NCBI RefSeq assembly: GCF_017676365.1
Contig: NZ_JADKMA010000027.1
Span: 1-49,508 of the forward strand
DNA from: Streptomyces oryzae
Lineage (GTDB): Bacteria; Actinomycetota; Actinomycetes; Streptomycetales; Streptomycetaceae
DNA: 49,508 bases
Reading direction: 5' to 3'
Shown here: positions 23,182-31,637 of the stretch, one piece after another
Position numbering within the stretch: the first letter of the stretch is position 1
Layout of the letters: each line of letters opens with the position of its first letter
Program-made: the position numbers and the translations under genes
Notes under the pieces: generated by a model
Told to the model about the DNA's origin: nothing
The model's input: only the letters and a program-made list of their open reading frames with translations
Databases searched by the model: none

Positions 23182-25194
23182 TCACCGGCTCAGCGCCGTC
23201 AGCAAAGCCAGCGGAGTGGCCGCCGCCCATGCCCGTGGGGAGCAGGTGTGCGGGTAGGGGACCGGCTCGGGGAACTCCTCGCGGTCGTACCCGGCCAGCA
23301 CCTCCGGCAGCCGGTGGCCGCACCGCGCGGCAGCGGCCAGCAGCCCCTCCGCCAGCCGTGCGGCCTCGGCGCGCAGGCTGTAGCGGGCCAGACCGAGCGC
23401 GATCAGCGCGTTGTCCTGCGGCCAGATGCTGCCGCGGTGGCAGGAGAGCGGGTGGTGAGCGGCCTGCCCGGCAGCCAGTGTGCGCACGCCCCATCCGGAG
23501 AAGAAGTCCGGCTCCAGCAGCCGCCGTCCCACCGTCTCGCCCCGGCGCTGTCCCAGGATGCCCGACCACAGCAGATGCCCCGCGTCGGAGGCGAGCGCGT
23601 CAAGACGGCGTCCGCTCTCGTCCAGCGCGAGCGGCGGGAAGCCACGGTCCGGCAGCCAGAAGTCGGCCCCGAACCGCTCGCGCAGCGCGGCAGCGGCCCG
23701 CTCCAGCCGGCCCGCGTAACCGGGGTCGCCCCACGCGGCGCGGGCGAGCTCGGCGGTGCGGCACAGCGCGTCGTACGCGTACCCCTGCACCTCGGCCACC
23801 ATCACGGCGCCGGCCGGCACGGTGCCGTCGGCCGCGCAGACCGCGCCGGGCGAGTCCTTCCAGCTCCGGTCGGCCGGGCCGCCCTCGCCCGGCCGGCAGG
23901 CGAGGTAGCCCAGGTCGTCCAGGCCGCCATAGCCGAACATCCACTCCACCGCGGCCCGCGCCTGCGGCTCCAGGCGGCGGGCGAGCTGGTGGCCTTCGGC
24001 GCCCTGCTGTTCGGCGTAGGCGCCGAGGAGGACGAGGAAGAGCGGGGTGGAGTCGACGGAACCGTAGTAACGGCCGTACGGCACCTGTCCGAAGGCGGCC
24101 AGTTCGCCGTGCCGCACCTCGTGCACGATCTTGCCGGGCTCGGCCCCCCGCTCCGGATCCACCGTCCCGGCCTGGGTGGCGGCCAGTGCCAGCAGCGTGG
24201 CCTCGGCGAGCCCAGGGCGGTAGGGGAGGGCAAAGAAGGAGGTCAGCAGCGAGTCCCGGCCGAACAGCGCCAGGAACCAGGGCGCTCCGGCGCCCGGCAC
24301 CCGCAGCGGCGCACCGTCCGGCCCGGGGACGGTCACGCACAGCTCCGCCAGGTCGGCCAGCCCGCGCTCACAGGCGGCAGCCAGCTCCGGCCGGGCGGTA
24401 CGCCGGCTCGGGCACGGCTCGGCCGCGACGAACGTGTGCCGTGCGGCGGCCAGTTGTGCGCGTATGGACGCCGGGTCGCCGGCGCCGTACGCACCGGCGG
24501 CCGAGCCGGCCTCCGCCGCGCCGGGCGGCAGCGCCGCCACCCGCAGCCGCAGCTCCACCGCGCCCTGCGGCGACGGCTCCAGCAGCCAGCTCAACCGGCA
24601 TGCCGTACCGGCGGATCCGGTGGCCTCGGCCGGCACGGTCTCGACGGGCGCGGGGTCAGCGGTCACGACCGTACGGGCGTGCCAGTCGGCGCCGCGCCGG
24701 TAGTGGAACTCGATCCCGTCCGGGCGGGTGACGGCGCTGCGTGCGGCCTCCGGCCTCGGGTACGCGTGGTGCGGCGAGCGCAGTTCCAGCTGGTCGGCGA
24801 AGTCGGCGTCCATGGTGAGGCTGAGGCGCACCGGTGCCGCCCCGCCGTCGTTGCCGACCACCCGTATGCGCTCGGTCAACACCCCGCCGGCCACGGCCTG
24901 TTCCCGGAAGAGGGTGCAGCCGGGAGGGGCCTCGCCGGTCGCGGGTGGGGTCAGTACGGCCGTGGCCGGGTTGGTTTCCCGGCAGTCGGCCTCCCGGTCG
25001 GGGGCCGGGGCCGGAACCAGCACCGCCGGAGCCGCCCCGTCGAGCGTCAGCTGCCAGCGGCTCAGATGGCGGGTGTCATGGCGGAACAGCCCGTCCAGTG
25101 TCGGCGTGCCCGGGGTTCCGGCGATGTCCCCTGAGGGGGCCAGCACCGCGAAGGTGCCGTCGTGCACGAGCAGCCGGCGCCCGTTCGCCGTCAT
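23182..25194 (-). CDS. Glycogen-debranching-like amylo-alpha-1,6-glucosidase family protein
   Basis: A 670-residue, probably cytoplasmic, glycoside hydrolase. Residues 1-200 form the N-terminal beta-rich domain (LLVHDGTFAVLAPSGDI, LDGLFRHDTRHLS) of the GDE_N_bis type. The rest is an (alpha/alpha)6 barrel with GAPWFLALFGRDSLL, YGSVDSTPLFLVLLG and the closing CHRGSIWPQDNALIALGLARYS. The paired acidic residues in FGRDS and STP contexts are the expected catalytic region. The ATG at 25194 lies four bases after the stop of the upstream GH63-type gene, so they form one operon. Such proteins are often annotated as debranching enzymes, but many probably act on small alpha-glucosides. Confidence 0.85.
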   Translation of the reverse strand: MTANGRRLLVHDGTFAVLAPSGDIAGTPGTPTLDGLFRHDTRHLSRWQLTLDGAAPAVLVPAPAPDREADCRETNPATAVLTPPATGEAPPGCTLFREQAVAGGVLTERIRVVGNDGGAAPVRLSLTMDADFADQLELRSPHHAYPRPEAARSAVTRPDGIEFHYRRGADWHARTVVTADPAPVETVPAEATGSAGTACRLSWLLEPSPQGAVELRLRVAALPPGAAEAGSAAGAYGAGDPASIRAQLAAARHTFVAAEPCPSRRTARPELAAACERGLADLAELCVTVPGPDGAPLRVPGAGAPWFLALFGRDSLLTSFFALPYRPGLAEATLLALAATQAGTVDPERGAEPGKIVHEVRHGELAAFGQVPYGRYYGSVDSTPLFLVLLGAYAEQQGAEGHQLARRLEPQARAAVEWMFGYGGLDDLGYLACRPGEGGPADRSWKDSPGAVCAADGTVPAGAVMVAEVQGYAYDALCRTAELARAAWGDPGYAGRLERAAAALRERFGADFWLPDRGFPPLALDESGRRLDALASDAGHLLWSGILGQRRGETVGRRLLEPDFFSGWGVRTLAAGQAAHHPLSCHRGSIWPQDNALIALGLARYSLRAEAARLAEGLLAAAARCGHRLPEVLAGYDREEFPEPVPYPHTCSPRAWAAATPLALLTALSR

Positions 25195-25198
25195 CGGT

Positions 25199-26701
25199 TC
25201 ACGGCCCCTTCTCGGACGCCGGCACCGGCGCGGGCGCCGGGATGTGCGCGGAGGCCGACGGAAGCGGGGCGGTTGCCGTGGGTTCCGCGTCGCGGGCGAG
25301 CAGGTCCAGGGTGAGCGCCGCCGTCCAGCTGAAGTCGCGGGCGCCATGGCCCTGTCCGGTGTATGGGTCGAGGTATTCGGCGAAGCGGCCCGCCGCGGCG
25401 GCGTGCAGCACCTCGGCGCGCAGCGTGTCGGCGCGCGCGCTCTCACCGTGCTGCCGCAGGCCGCGCTCCAGCAGCCAGTTGACGTTGAACCAGGCGGGCC
25501 CGCGCCAGTAGCAGTACCGGTCGAAGGCGGCGCCGCGCAGGTCGTAACTGGGCAGCAGCCGCACGGCCGTGCCCAGGCCGAAGTGTTCACCCGAGACCGT
25601 GCGCAGCAGCGACTCCACGATGGGGCGGGGCAGTTCAGGGGCCACCAGCGGGAGCAGCCCTGCGGCGCCGCGCTTGGAAACCAGCCGTCCGTCGTCGTCC
25701 GGGCCCGGTGCCCGCAGGTCGCGGCAGAGGAACTGCCCGGCCTCGGGCGACCACAGCCGCGCCACCAGCGCCTCGGTCAGCGCGGCAGCCCGCTGCCGGT
25801 GGCCGTCCGGATCGCCGTCCAGCGCCTCAGAGATCCGGGCCAGCGCGTACTCGGAGGCGATGAACAGGGCGTTGAACCCGGGGTCCTCCACGGCGAAGGA
25901 GTGCGGGGCCGCGGCGTCGCGGTAGCCGTGGTCGCGGTACTCGGCGGCCAGCCGCACATAGCGTCCGTAGTCCAGGTCGGTGGGCCGGTCGGCCGCTGTT
26001 CCGTGCACCAGGTCGGCCCGCCGGAAGGAACCGGCGGCGGCCGGCTCGATCCGGGCCAGCGGCCCGTCCCAGCAGGGGCTGTTGTCCATCCCCGGCTCCC
26101 AGGGGTGGACCACGGCGGCCAGTCCGTGCCCGCCCAGGTCACGGTGGTCGGCCAGATAGCGGTGCCAGGCCACCAGCCGCGGATACACCCGGGCCAGAAA
26201 GCCGCGCCGTGCCGACGTTCGCGGGTCGGCGCTGTGCACCAGCCAGGCGGCCAGCGCGTGCACCGGCGGCTGCACCACACCGGACGTCTCCACCGTGCGC
26301 GGCGCACCTGCGGCGGCGCCCGCCGAGGACGAGCGCCAGAAGTCGGGGCTGGGGAAGTACGCGTCCAGCGGCACCGCGCGGTTGAAGACGATGTGCGGCA
26401 CCCGCCCGTCGCCCCACTGCGCCTCCAGCAGCGTCTCCATCTCCTGCTGCGCCCGTACGGGGGAGAGATGGCGCAGCCCGATGGCGATGAACGCCGAGTC
26501 CCAGCTCCACTGGTGCGGATACAGCTCGTGGGACGGCACGGTCGAGCGGCCGGTCCAGTTGCCGACCAGCACCCGGCAGGCGGCGCGGCGCAGCTCGCTG
26601 CGGGTTTCGCCGGGCAACCGCGGCGCGACCGTGGAGCTGGACGGCACGGCGGCAGTCGCCGTGGGGCAGCCGGTGCCGCCCCGCGCTGAGGGATGCGTCA
26701 C
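25199..26701 (-). CDS. GH63-type glycoside hydrolase (mannosyl-/glucosylglycerate hydrolase-like)
   Basis: A 500-residue (alpha/alpha)6-barrel hydrolase. Key segments are HQWSWDSAFIAIGLRHL near residue 63, EAQWGDGRVPHIVFN, the catalytic-acid motif EPGMDNSPCWDGP, WRGPAWFNVNWLLERGL, and AEYLDPYTGQGHGARDFSWTAALTLDLL. The Glu at the start of the last segment aligns with the general base of mycobacterial glucosylglycerate hydrolase. No signal peptide is present. The GTG at 26701 has GAGGTGG close upstream. It is first in a two-gene operon with the debranching-like enzyme. The divergent ROK gene is the likely regulator and a permease remnant lies between, so the pair probably once worked with an imported oligosaccharide. 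Confidence 0.87.
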   Translation of the reverse strand: MTHPSARGGTGCPTATAAVPSSSTVAPRLPGETRSELRRAACRVLVGNWTGRSTVPSHELYPHQWSWDSAFIAIGLRHLSPVRAQQEMETLLEAQWGDGRVPHIVFNRAVPLDAYFPSPDFWRSSSAGAAAGAPRTVETSGVVQPPVHALAAWLVHSADPRTSARRGFLARVYPRLVAWHRYLADHRDLGGHGLAAVVHPWEPGMDNSPCWDGPLARIEPAAAGSFRRADLVHGTAADRPTDLDYGRYVRLAAEYRDHGYRDAAAPHSFAVEDPGFNALFIASEYALARISEALDGDPDGHRQRAAALTEALVARLWSPEAGQFLCRDLRAPGPDDDGRLVSKRGAAGLLPLVAPELPRPIVESLLRTVSGEHFGLGTAVRLLPSYDLRGAAFDRYCYWRGPAWFNVNWLLERGLRQHGESARADTLRAEVLHAAAAGRFAEYLDPYTGQGHGARDFSWTAALTLDLLARDAEPTATAPLPSASAHIPAPAPVPASEKGP

Positions 26702-27048
26702 TGCGCCACCTCGGCGCTCAGCCTGCCGTCGGTGTCGAGACCGTCGGCATCGACACCGCCGGGTCGGCGGTGTCCGTCTGCGGAGTCGGCTCGCGGGTCA
26801 CTGAACGGGACAACTCGCTCCACAACGGACTCCGGGCGGCTCGGCTTCGACGGTTTCGTAGAAAATACACCGGAGTTACGTCTGGTGGACAGGCAGAACT
26901 GGGGTGGAGATGCGTAACTCACAGGCTGAACACGGATCGAACCGATGTCGGAACCGAGGGTGAGGCGCGTAGACGTGGCCGCGGCGGTCGAGGGTGACCG
27001 CGGTAGGCCCGAACAAATTGAATAGACCGGACAAAAGCCACAGTGTGG
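26702..27048. other. Non-coding, decayed intergenic region
   Basis: No intact gene is present and codon-position GC is weak in every frame. It contains two dyads: CGGTGTCGA (26730-26738) with its complement TCGACACCG (26750-26758), which lies 29-57 bases upstream of the GH63 start and may be its operator; and GAGTTACG (26873-26880) with CGTAACTC (26913-26920). AT-rich patches at 26858-26880 and 27009-27035 may carry promoters. Together with the permease remnant that follows, the region looks like the scar of a deletion. Confidence 0.6.
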
Positions 27049-27216
27049 ATGCGGGAGGGCCTCCCTGCGTGGAGGGCGGCCACCAAGAAGATCGTCTCCC
27101 GCGACGGCTGGCTGATGGCAGGATCGGTGGTACCGACCATCCCCGTCGTCCTGCTGTTCTTCGCCGCCGAACGGCTGCCGGCCGAGGGCCTGACCAGCGG
27201 CGCGGACAAGAGCTGA
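27049..27216 (+). pseudogene. C-terminal remnant of a sugar ABC-transporter permease (MalG type)
   Basis: The frame ending at 27214-27216 encodes KKIVSRDGWLMAGSVVPTIP, then VVLLFFAAERLPAEGLTSGADKS. This has the shape of the extreme C-terminus of a binding-protein-dependent carbohydrate permease: the last periplasmic-to-membrane turn, one hydrophobic helix and a final GLTxGA-K tail. Recognisable sequence starts near 27082; an ATG at 27049 would give a 55-residue product, but a stop at 27019 and unrelated sequence upstream show that the rest of the gene is gone. No solute-binding protein or second permease is present. It lies just before the ROK regulator gene. Confidence 0.65.
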
Positions 27217-27245
27217 GCGGCCTGGAGCCGCCCGGCGGAGCCGAC

Positions 27246-27283
27246 GCCGACGAGCACAAGAGCTGCCGACGAGCACAAGAGCT
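27246..27283 (+). repeat. Perfect 19-bp tandem duplication before the ROK gene
   Basis: GCCGACGAGCACAAGAGCT occurs twice without a gap (27246-27264 and 27265-27283), directly before the GAGGAGA ribosome-binding site of the ROK gene. Its end, ACAAGAGCTGAG, also matches the last codons and stop of the permease remnant (27206-27217). The duplication therefore probably arose by slippage or recombination from that tail. Confidence 0.85.
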
Positions 27284-27292
27284 GAGGAGAGC

Positions 27293-28528
27293 ATGACCGG
27301 TACCACCGGCAACCAGTCGAGCGCGGGCCATCTGCTGCAGCTCATCCGGGGCGGCCGGGCCACCACCCGGGGAGCCCTGCAACAGGCCACCGGGCTGTCC
27401 AGGTCAACGGTCGGCCACCGCCTCGACCAGCTCTTCGCCGCCGGCTGGCTGCGCGAGGGCCAGGCCACACCGGCGGCGGGCTCCACCGGCGGGCGGCCCT
27501 CGGCACGGCTGGAGTTCGACGCCGGGCACGCCGTGGTGCTCGCCGCCGACCTCGGCACCCGGCACGCCACCGCGGGGCTGCTCGACCTGGCGGGGAACGT
27601 GCTGGCCGAGCGCTCGGGCGAGATGGTCATCGGCGACGGGCCCGACCAGGTGCTCGACCGGCTCGGCCAGTGGTTCGCCGCGCTGCTCGAGGAGCACGGC
27701 ACGGACCCGTCCCGGGTCTGCGGCATCGGCCTGTCGGTGCCCGGACCCGTCGACTTCGCCTCGGGGCTGGTCATCCAGCCACCGATCATGCCCGGCTGGG
27801 ACTGCTACCCGCTGCGCGAACGGATGCAGCAGGCATACGCGGCGCACATACGCGCCGACGCGTCCGTACCCGTCCTCGTCGACAACGACGCCAACCTCAT
27901 GGCCTACGCCGAACAGCGCTTCGGCCACCCCGACTGCTCGGCGTTCCTGCTGGTCAAGGTCGCCACCGGGATCGGTGCCGGCGTCGTCGTGGACGGCCGG
28001 CCCTACCGCGGTATCGACGGCGGCGCCGGTGACATCGGCCACATCCGGCTGCACGACTGCCAGGACGCGCTGTGCATGTGCGGCAACCACGGCTGTCTCG
28101 CCGCCGTCGCCAGCGGGCGCGCGCTGGCCGGCCAGCTCACCGCCGCCGGTGTGCCCACCACCTCGGGCTCCGGCGTCCGCGAGCACCTGGCCGCGGGCCG
28201 CCCGGAGGCGGTACGGCTGGCCCGCGAGGCCGGACGCCGGGTGGGGGAGGTGCTGGTCACCGTCGTCACCCTGCTCAACCCCGGGGTACTGATGATCGCC
28301 GGAGACCTGGCAGGCACCCCCTTCCTGACCGGCGTACGGGAGCTGCTGTACCAGCGCGCCATGCCCCGCACCACCGCACACCTCGACGTCGTCACCTCGC
28401 AGCTGGGCGAGCGCGCCGGGCTGATCGGCGCCGCCGCCATGGTCGTGGAGGACCGCTACGCCCCCGACCGCGCCGACGCCCGCCTGGCAGCACTGGCGGC
28501 ACTGACGGCACCGGGGGAACGACCCTGA
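27293..28528 (+). CDS. ROK-family transcriptional regulator
   Basis: A 411-residue sugar-responsive repressor. Residues about 12-60 are a winged helix-turn-helix (LLQLIRGGRATTRGALQQATGLSRSTVGHRLDQL). The ROK sugar-binding fold follows, with the ATPase-like loop LAADLGTRHATAGLLD, DNDANLMAYAEQRFG, VATGIGAGVVVDG and the zinc motif GHIRLHDCQDALCMCGNHGCL. The usual Glu after GCL is Ala, as in regulators that do not phosphorylate sugar. The ATG at 27293 has GAGGAGA. It is divergent from the two glycoside hydrolases, which are its likely targets; the transporter genes expected at such loci are missing. Confidence 0.92.
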   Translation: MTGTTGNQSSAGHLLQLIRGGRATTRGALQQATGLSRSTVGHRLDQLFAAGWLREGQATPAAGSTGGRPSARLEFDAGHAVVLAADLGTRHATAGLLDLAGNVLAERSGEMVIGDGPDQVLDRLGQWFAALLEEHGTDPSRVCGIGLSVPGPVDFASGLVIQPPIMPGWDCYPLRERMQQAYAAHIRADASVPVLVDNDANLMAYAEQRFGHPDCSAFLLVKVATGIGAGVVVDGRPYRGIDGGAGDIGHIRLHDCQDALCMCGNHGCLAAVASGRALAGQLTAAGVPTTSGSGVREHLAAGRPEAVRLAREAGRRVGEVLVTVVTLLNPGVLMIAGDLAGTPFLTGVRELLYQRAMPRTTAHLDVVTSQLGERAGLIGAAAMVVEDRYAPDRADARLAALAALTAPGERP

Positions 28529-28546
28529 CGGGCGCCCCTCGACGGT

Positions 28547-30184
28547 CTAAGGAGCGGCTTCCCGCAGCTCCTCCTCCCCCAGTTCCCGCAGCTCCCCCTC
28601 CCTCAGCTCCAGCCACCTGGTGATGCCCAACTCCCGCAGGAACGGGACGTCATGGCTGGCCACCATGAGAGCCCCCTCGTATCCGGACAGCGCCTGACGC
28701 AACTGCCGCACGCTGGAGAGGTCCAGATTGTTGGTCGGCTCGTCCAGCATCAGCAGTTGCGGGCCCGGCTCGGCCAGCATCACCGCGGCGAGCGTCGCAC
28801 GGAACCGCTCGCCGCCCGACAGCGTGCCGACCGCGCGCTCGGCACGCTCACCCCGGAACAGGAACCGCGCGAGCCGGGCGCGGATCTGCTGGTTGGTCGC
28901 CTCCGGAGCCAGCGCGGCCACGTTCTCCACGAGGGAGAGCGCGTCGTCGAGCACGTCCAGCCGCTGCGGCAAGAAGCGCAGCGGCACATGCGTGCGCACC
29001 TCACCCGCAGGGGGCGCCAGCTGCCCGGCAATCGTGCGCAGCAGCGTCGTCTTGCCCGCGCCGTTGGGACCGACGAGGGCGATCCGGTCAGGGCCGTGCA
29101 CGCCCATGTCGGCGAGGGCGCCATTGCGCAGCTCCACCTCGTCCAGCTCGAACACCCGCCGGCCGCGCGGCACCGCGGTGAACGGCAGCTCGACGCTGAT
29201 CTCGGCGTCGTCCCGCACCTGCTCGGCCGCCTCCTCCAGCCGCTCCTTCGCCTCTTCGAGCCGCTGCTCGTGCAGGATGCGGTGTTTGCCCGCCGACTCC
29301 TGCGCCTTGCGCTTGCGCGCGCCCATCAGGATCTTCGGCTCGCTCCTGCTGGCCTGCACCTTCTTGCCGTGCCGGGCGCGCCGGGCCAGCTTGGTCTGCG
29401 CCTCGGACAGCTCGCGCTGCTGCCGCCTCACGTCCGTCTCGGCCGCGCGCACCATCCGCTCGGCGGCCTGCTGCTGGGCGGCGACGGCCTCCTCGTAGGC
29501 CGCCAGGTTGCCGCCGTACCAGGTGACCTCGCCGCCGCGCAGTTCGGCGATCTGGTCGACCAGGGCCAGCAGTTCGCGGTCGTGGCTGACGACGACGAGG
29601 ACGCCGGGGAAGGCGGCGACCGCGTCGTGCAGCCGCTGCCGGGCCGCCCGGTCGAGATTGTTGGTCGGCTCGTCCAGCAGCAGCACATCGGGCCTCGCCA
29701 GCAGCAGCGCCGCCAGCCGCAGCAGCACCGACTCGCCGCCGGACAGCTCGCCGATGGTGCGGTCGAGACCCACATGAGCGAGGCCGAGCTGATCCAGCGT
29801 CGCGCGGGACCGCTCCTCGACGTCCCAGTCGTCGCCGACGGCGGTGAAGTGCTCCTCGCTGACGTCGCCCGCCTCGATGGCGTGCAGCGCGGCCCGGGCA
29901 CGGGCCACACCCAGCGCCTCGTCCACCCGCAGCGCGGTGTTGAGCGTGAGGTTCTGCGGCAGATAGCCGACCTCGCCGGCGACCGTGACCGTGCCCACGT
30001 CCGGGCGCAGCTCGCCCGCGAGCAGCTTCAACAGGGTGGACTTTCCGCTGCCGTTGAGCCCGATCAGGCCGGTGCGCCCGGGACCGACGGCCAGGTCGAA
30101 GTCGGTGAGCACGGGGGTGCCGTCCGGCCAGCTGAAGCTCAGCCGGGAGCAGACGACGGAGTGGGAAGGGGGAGTAAGGGCCAC
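28547..30184 (-). CDS. ABC-F family ATPase (ribosome-associated)
   Basis: A 545-residue protein with two ATP-binding cassettes and no membrane domain, so it is not a transporter. Cassette 1 has Walker A LNGSGKST, signature LSGGE and Walker B VLLLDEPTNNLD. A basic coiled-coil linker at about residues 220-310 (RRQQRELSEAQTKLARRARHGKKVQ) is the P-site tRNA interaction domain. Cassette 2 has PNGAGKTT, LSGGE and LLMLDEPTNNLD. ABC-F proteins protect ribosomes from antibiotics or rescue stalled ones. The GTG at 30184 is chosen because AGGAGG sits five bases before it. A roughly 215-base leader precedes it. It converges on the ROK gene with an 18-base gap. Confidence 0.93.
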   Translation of the reverse strand: MALTPPSHSVVCSRLSFSWPDGTPVLTDFDLAVGPGRTGLIGLNGSGKSTLLKLLAGELRPDVGTVTVAGEVGYLPQNLTLNTALRVDEALGVARARAALHAIEAGDVSEEHFTAVGDDWDVEERSRATLDQLGLAHVGLDRTIGELSGGESVLLRLAALLLARPDVLLLDEPTNNLDRAARQRLHDAVAAFPGVLVVVSHDRELLALVDQIAELRGGEVTWYGGNLAAYEEAVAAQQQAAERMVRAAETDVRRQQRELSEAQTKLARRARHGKKVQASRSEPKILMGARKRKAQESAGKHRILHEQRLEEAKERLEEAAEQVRDDAEISVELPFTAVPRGRRVFELDEVELRNGALADMGVHGPDRIALVGPNGAGKTTLLRTIAGQLAPPAGEVRTHVPLRFLPQRLDVLDDALSLVENVAALAPEATNQQIRARLARFLFRGERAERAVGTLSGGERFRATLAAVMLAEPGPQLLMLDEPTNNLDLSSVRQLRQALSGYEGALMVASHDVPFLRELGITRWLELREGELRELGEEELREAAP

Positions 30185-30314
30185 AGGGGCCTCCTGGTCG
30201 CATCGCGGTGGGAGATGAACAACGCGGGAGACACCGGGCCCGGAGGGCAACACCGGGGACGGGGTTCAGAAGGAGGAGGGAGAGGCGAAGAGGCCGGCCG
30301 ACTCGCTTCCGAGG

Positions 30315-30344
30315 TCACACACGTGGCACACAGACAGGGCACAC
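30315..30344 (-). other. Possible 9-codon leader ORF upstream of the ABC-F gene
   Basis: On the minus strand a GTG at 30344 starts a nine-codon frame, MCPVCVPRV, ending in TGA at 30315, with GAGG about 12 bases upstream. It lies inside the predicted leader of the ABC-F mRNA, 130 bases before the gene. Many ABC-F resistance genes are induced by ribosome stalling on such peptides. Several overlapping tiny frames also exist here, so the assignment is tentative. Confidence 0.25.
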
Positions 30345-30405
30345 GGTGTCTCAGACCTCAGATACGCAACGGCCTCTCCAATCGACGGCGACAGGGCCGT
30401 CCGGG

Positions 30406-30434
30406 ACGCTACGCCGCCGTTTTCCCGCCCGCAA
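30406..30434 (-). promoter_or_regulatory. Candidate promoter of the ABC-F gene
   Basis: On the minus strand TTGCGG (30429-30434) and TAGCGT (30406-30411) are separated by exactly 17 bases, giving a start near 30399 and a leader of about 215 bases. That is long for this genome and compatible with attenuation. The rest of 30185-30541 also has to contain the promoter of the rightward lipoprotein, which I cannot place. Confidence 0.45.
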
Positions 30435-30541
30435 GTGTTTTTCGGCGCGTCGCTGGTGCGCTTGTGACCACCCCGCCGCCGCAGAGGTCCGGAGGACCCG
30501 GCATACTCCCAGCGCACAACAGCGAACAGCGGGAGCATGCG

Positions 30542-31609
30542 ATGAAGAGTGCGGTACGGGGGATGGCGGGCATAGCCTGCGCGGGCAGTCTGGTCCTCCT
30601 GGCGGCGGGGTGCGGGGGGCGTTCCACGGAGGACTCCACGGGCGGCGGTTCGGGCAAGGGCGACGACAAAAAGCATTCGGCGGCCGTCGGCGTCGTCAGC
30701 CAGGCCCAGGCCGACAAGCTCGTCGACCACTACGAGAAGATCAACAACAAGGCCAACAAGAACTCCGACCCGAAGCTGCTCTCCACCGTCGAAGGCGGCG
30801 CGGTCTTCCAGCAGAGCAAGGCCACCTTCAAGGTGCAGAAGACCTGGTCGGCGAAGGACCGTGCCGAGTACCGGAACCCGTTCCGCTACGTCGACCGGAA
30901 GTTCTACATCCCCCGGAAGGGGACCGCCGACTGGTTCGTGATGGTGGCGCACTCCAAGTCGCCGGGGGAGAAGAAGGGCAAGTACCCCGGCATCCTCATC
31001 ATGGAGAAGCAGAAGAGCGGCGACTGGAAGATGGTCACCGCCAGCTACAGCGAGACCAAGAAGCTGCCGCGACTCGCCAAGGACAAGGGTGGCTTCGCGG
31101 TGCCGGTCACCAACACCGCGAAGAAGACCGGCGCCCAGTCCCCGGACTCGCTCTCCGACTCGCTGCTGGATCTCTACACCGGACAGGGCGCCTCCGGGAG
31201 CGGTTTCCGTCCGTCCAAGACCACCAAGTGGATCCGTAAGATCCCCAAGGCACAGAACAAGCTCCTGAGCCCCTACGGCGCGGCCGAATTCAGCCGGGGC
31301 GAGCCGACCCACGAGAAGGCGTACGCGCTGCGCACCGCGAACGGCGGCTCGCTCGCCGTTTTCAGTACCCAGGTGCGCGAACACGACCGCGGTACACAGG
31401 TGACGGCGACGATCCACCCGTCCGACAAGATGAAGGTCTATGTCGGCGACACCTCGGGGGCTCCGGCCTTCTTCGTGGACTGGCTGCACATCTCCAGTGC
31501 CTACATCCGCCCGCAGGGCCGGCCCGACCTGCTCGGTTCCGAGTACGAGATGACCGGAGCCGCCGCCGCTACCGACGCGGACGGCAACATGCCCGGCGCC
31601 GACAGCTGA
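30542..31609 (+). CDS. Lipoprotein of unknown function
   Basis: A 355-residue secreted lipoprotein. The signal peptide SAVRGMAGIACAGSLVLLAAGC places the lipidated Cys at residue 24. A Gly/Ser/Asp/Lys-rich tether follows, then a soluble domain rich in Lys and aromatic residues (FRYVDRKFYIPRKGTADWFVMVAHS, SGDWKMVTASYSETKKLPRL). Repeated beta-strand-like alternation suggests a beta-rich fold of the kind seen in actinobacterial surface proteins. I recognise no catalytic motif. The ATG at 30542 follows GGGAG. It is divergent from the ABC-F gene and convergent with the isoprenoid-synthase-like gene. Confidence 0.88.
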   Translation: MKSAVRGMAGIACAGSLVLLAAGCGGRSTEDSTGGGSGKGDDKKHSAAVGVVSQAQADKLVDHYEKINNKANKNSDPKLLSTVEGGAVFQQSKATFKVQKTWSAKDRAEYRNPFRYVDRKFYIPRKGTADWFVMVAHSKSPGEKKGKYPGILIMEKQKSGDWKMVTASYSETKKLPRLAKDKGGFAVPVTNTAKKTGAQSPDSLSDSLLDLYTGQGASGSGFRPSKTTKWIRKIPKAQNKLLSPYGAAEFSRGEPTHEKAYALRTANGGSLAVFSTQVREHDRGTQVTATIHPSDKMKVYVGDTSGAPAFFVDWLHISSAYIRPQGRPDLLGSEYEMTGAAAATDADGNMPGADS

Positions 31610-31637
31610 GCCACCCCGGCTGCCCCGGCGTCCGGAC

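Noticed and set aside
23007..24731. 574-codon rightward open frame
   Set aside because: Its composition is almost only Arg, Pro, Ala and Gly, and it lies opposite the oxidase and debranching-like genes, which have clear motifs.
26876..27100. Leftward frame with a beta-propeller-like phrase (GPTAVTLDRRGHVYAP)
   Set aside because: The resemblance is limited to one short stretch with no repeats around it, so chance is the better explanation.
26698..27789. 363-codon leftward open frame covering the GH63/ROK intergenic region
   Set aside because: It overlaps the 5' end of the ROK gene antisense, matches no family, and has no consistent codon-position GC bias.
28652..30541. Large rightward open frame opposite the ABC-F gene, in phase with the lipoprotein
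   Set aside because: It is the antisense shadow of a clear two-cassette ABC-F protein; the lipoprotein signal peptide fixes the real start at 30542.
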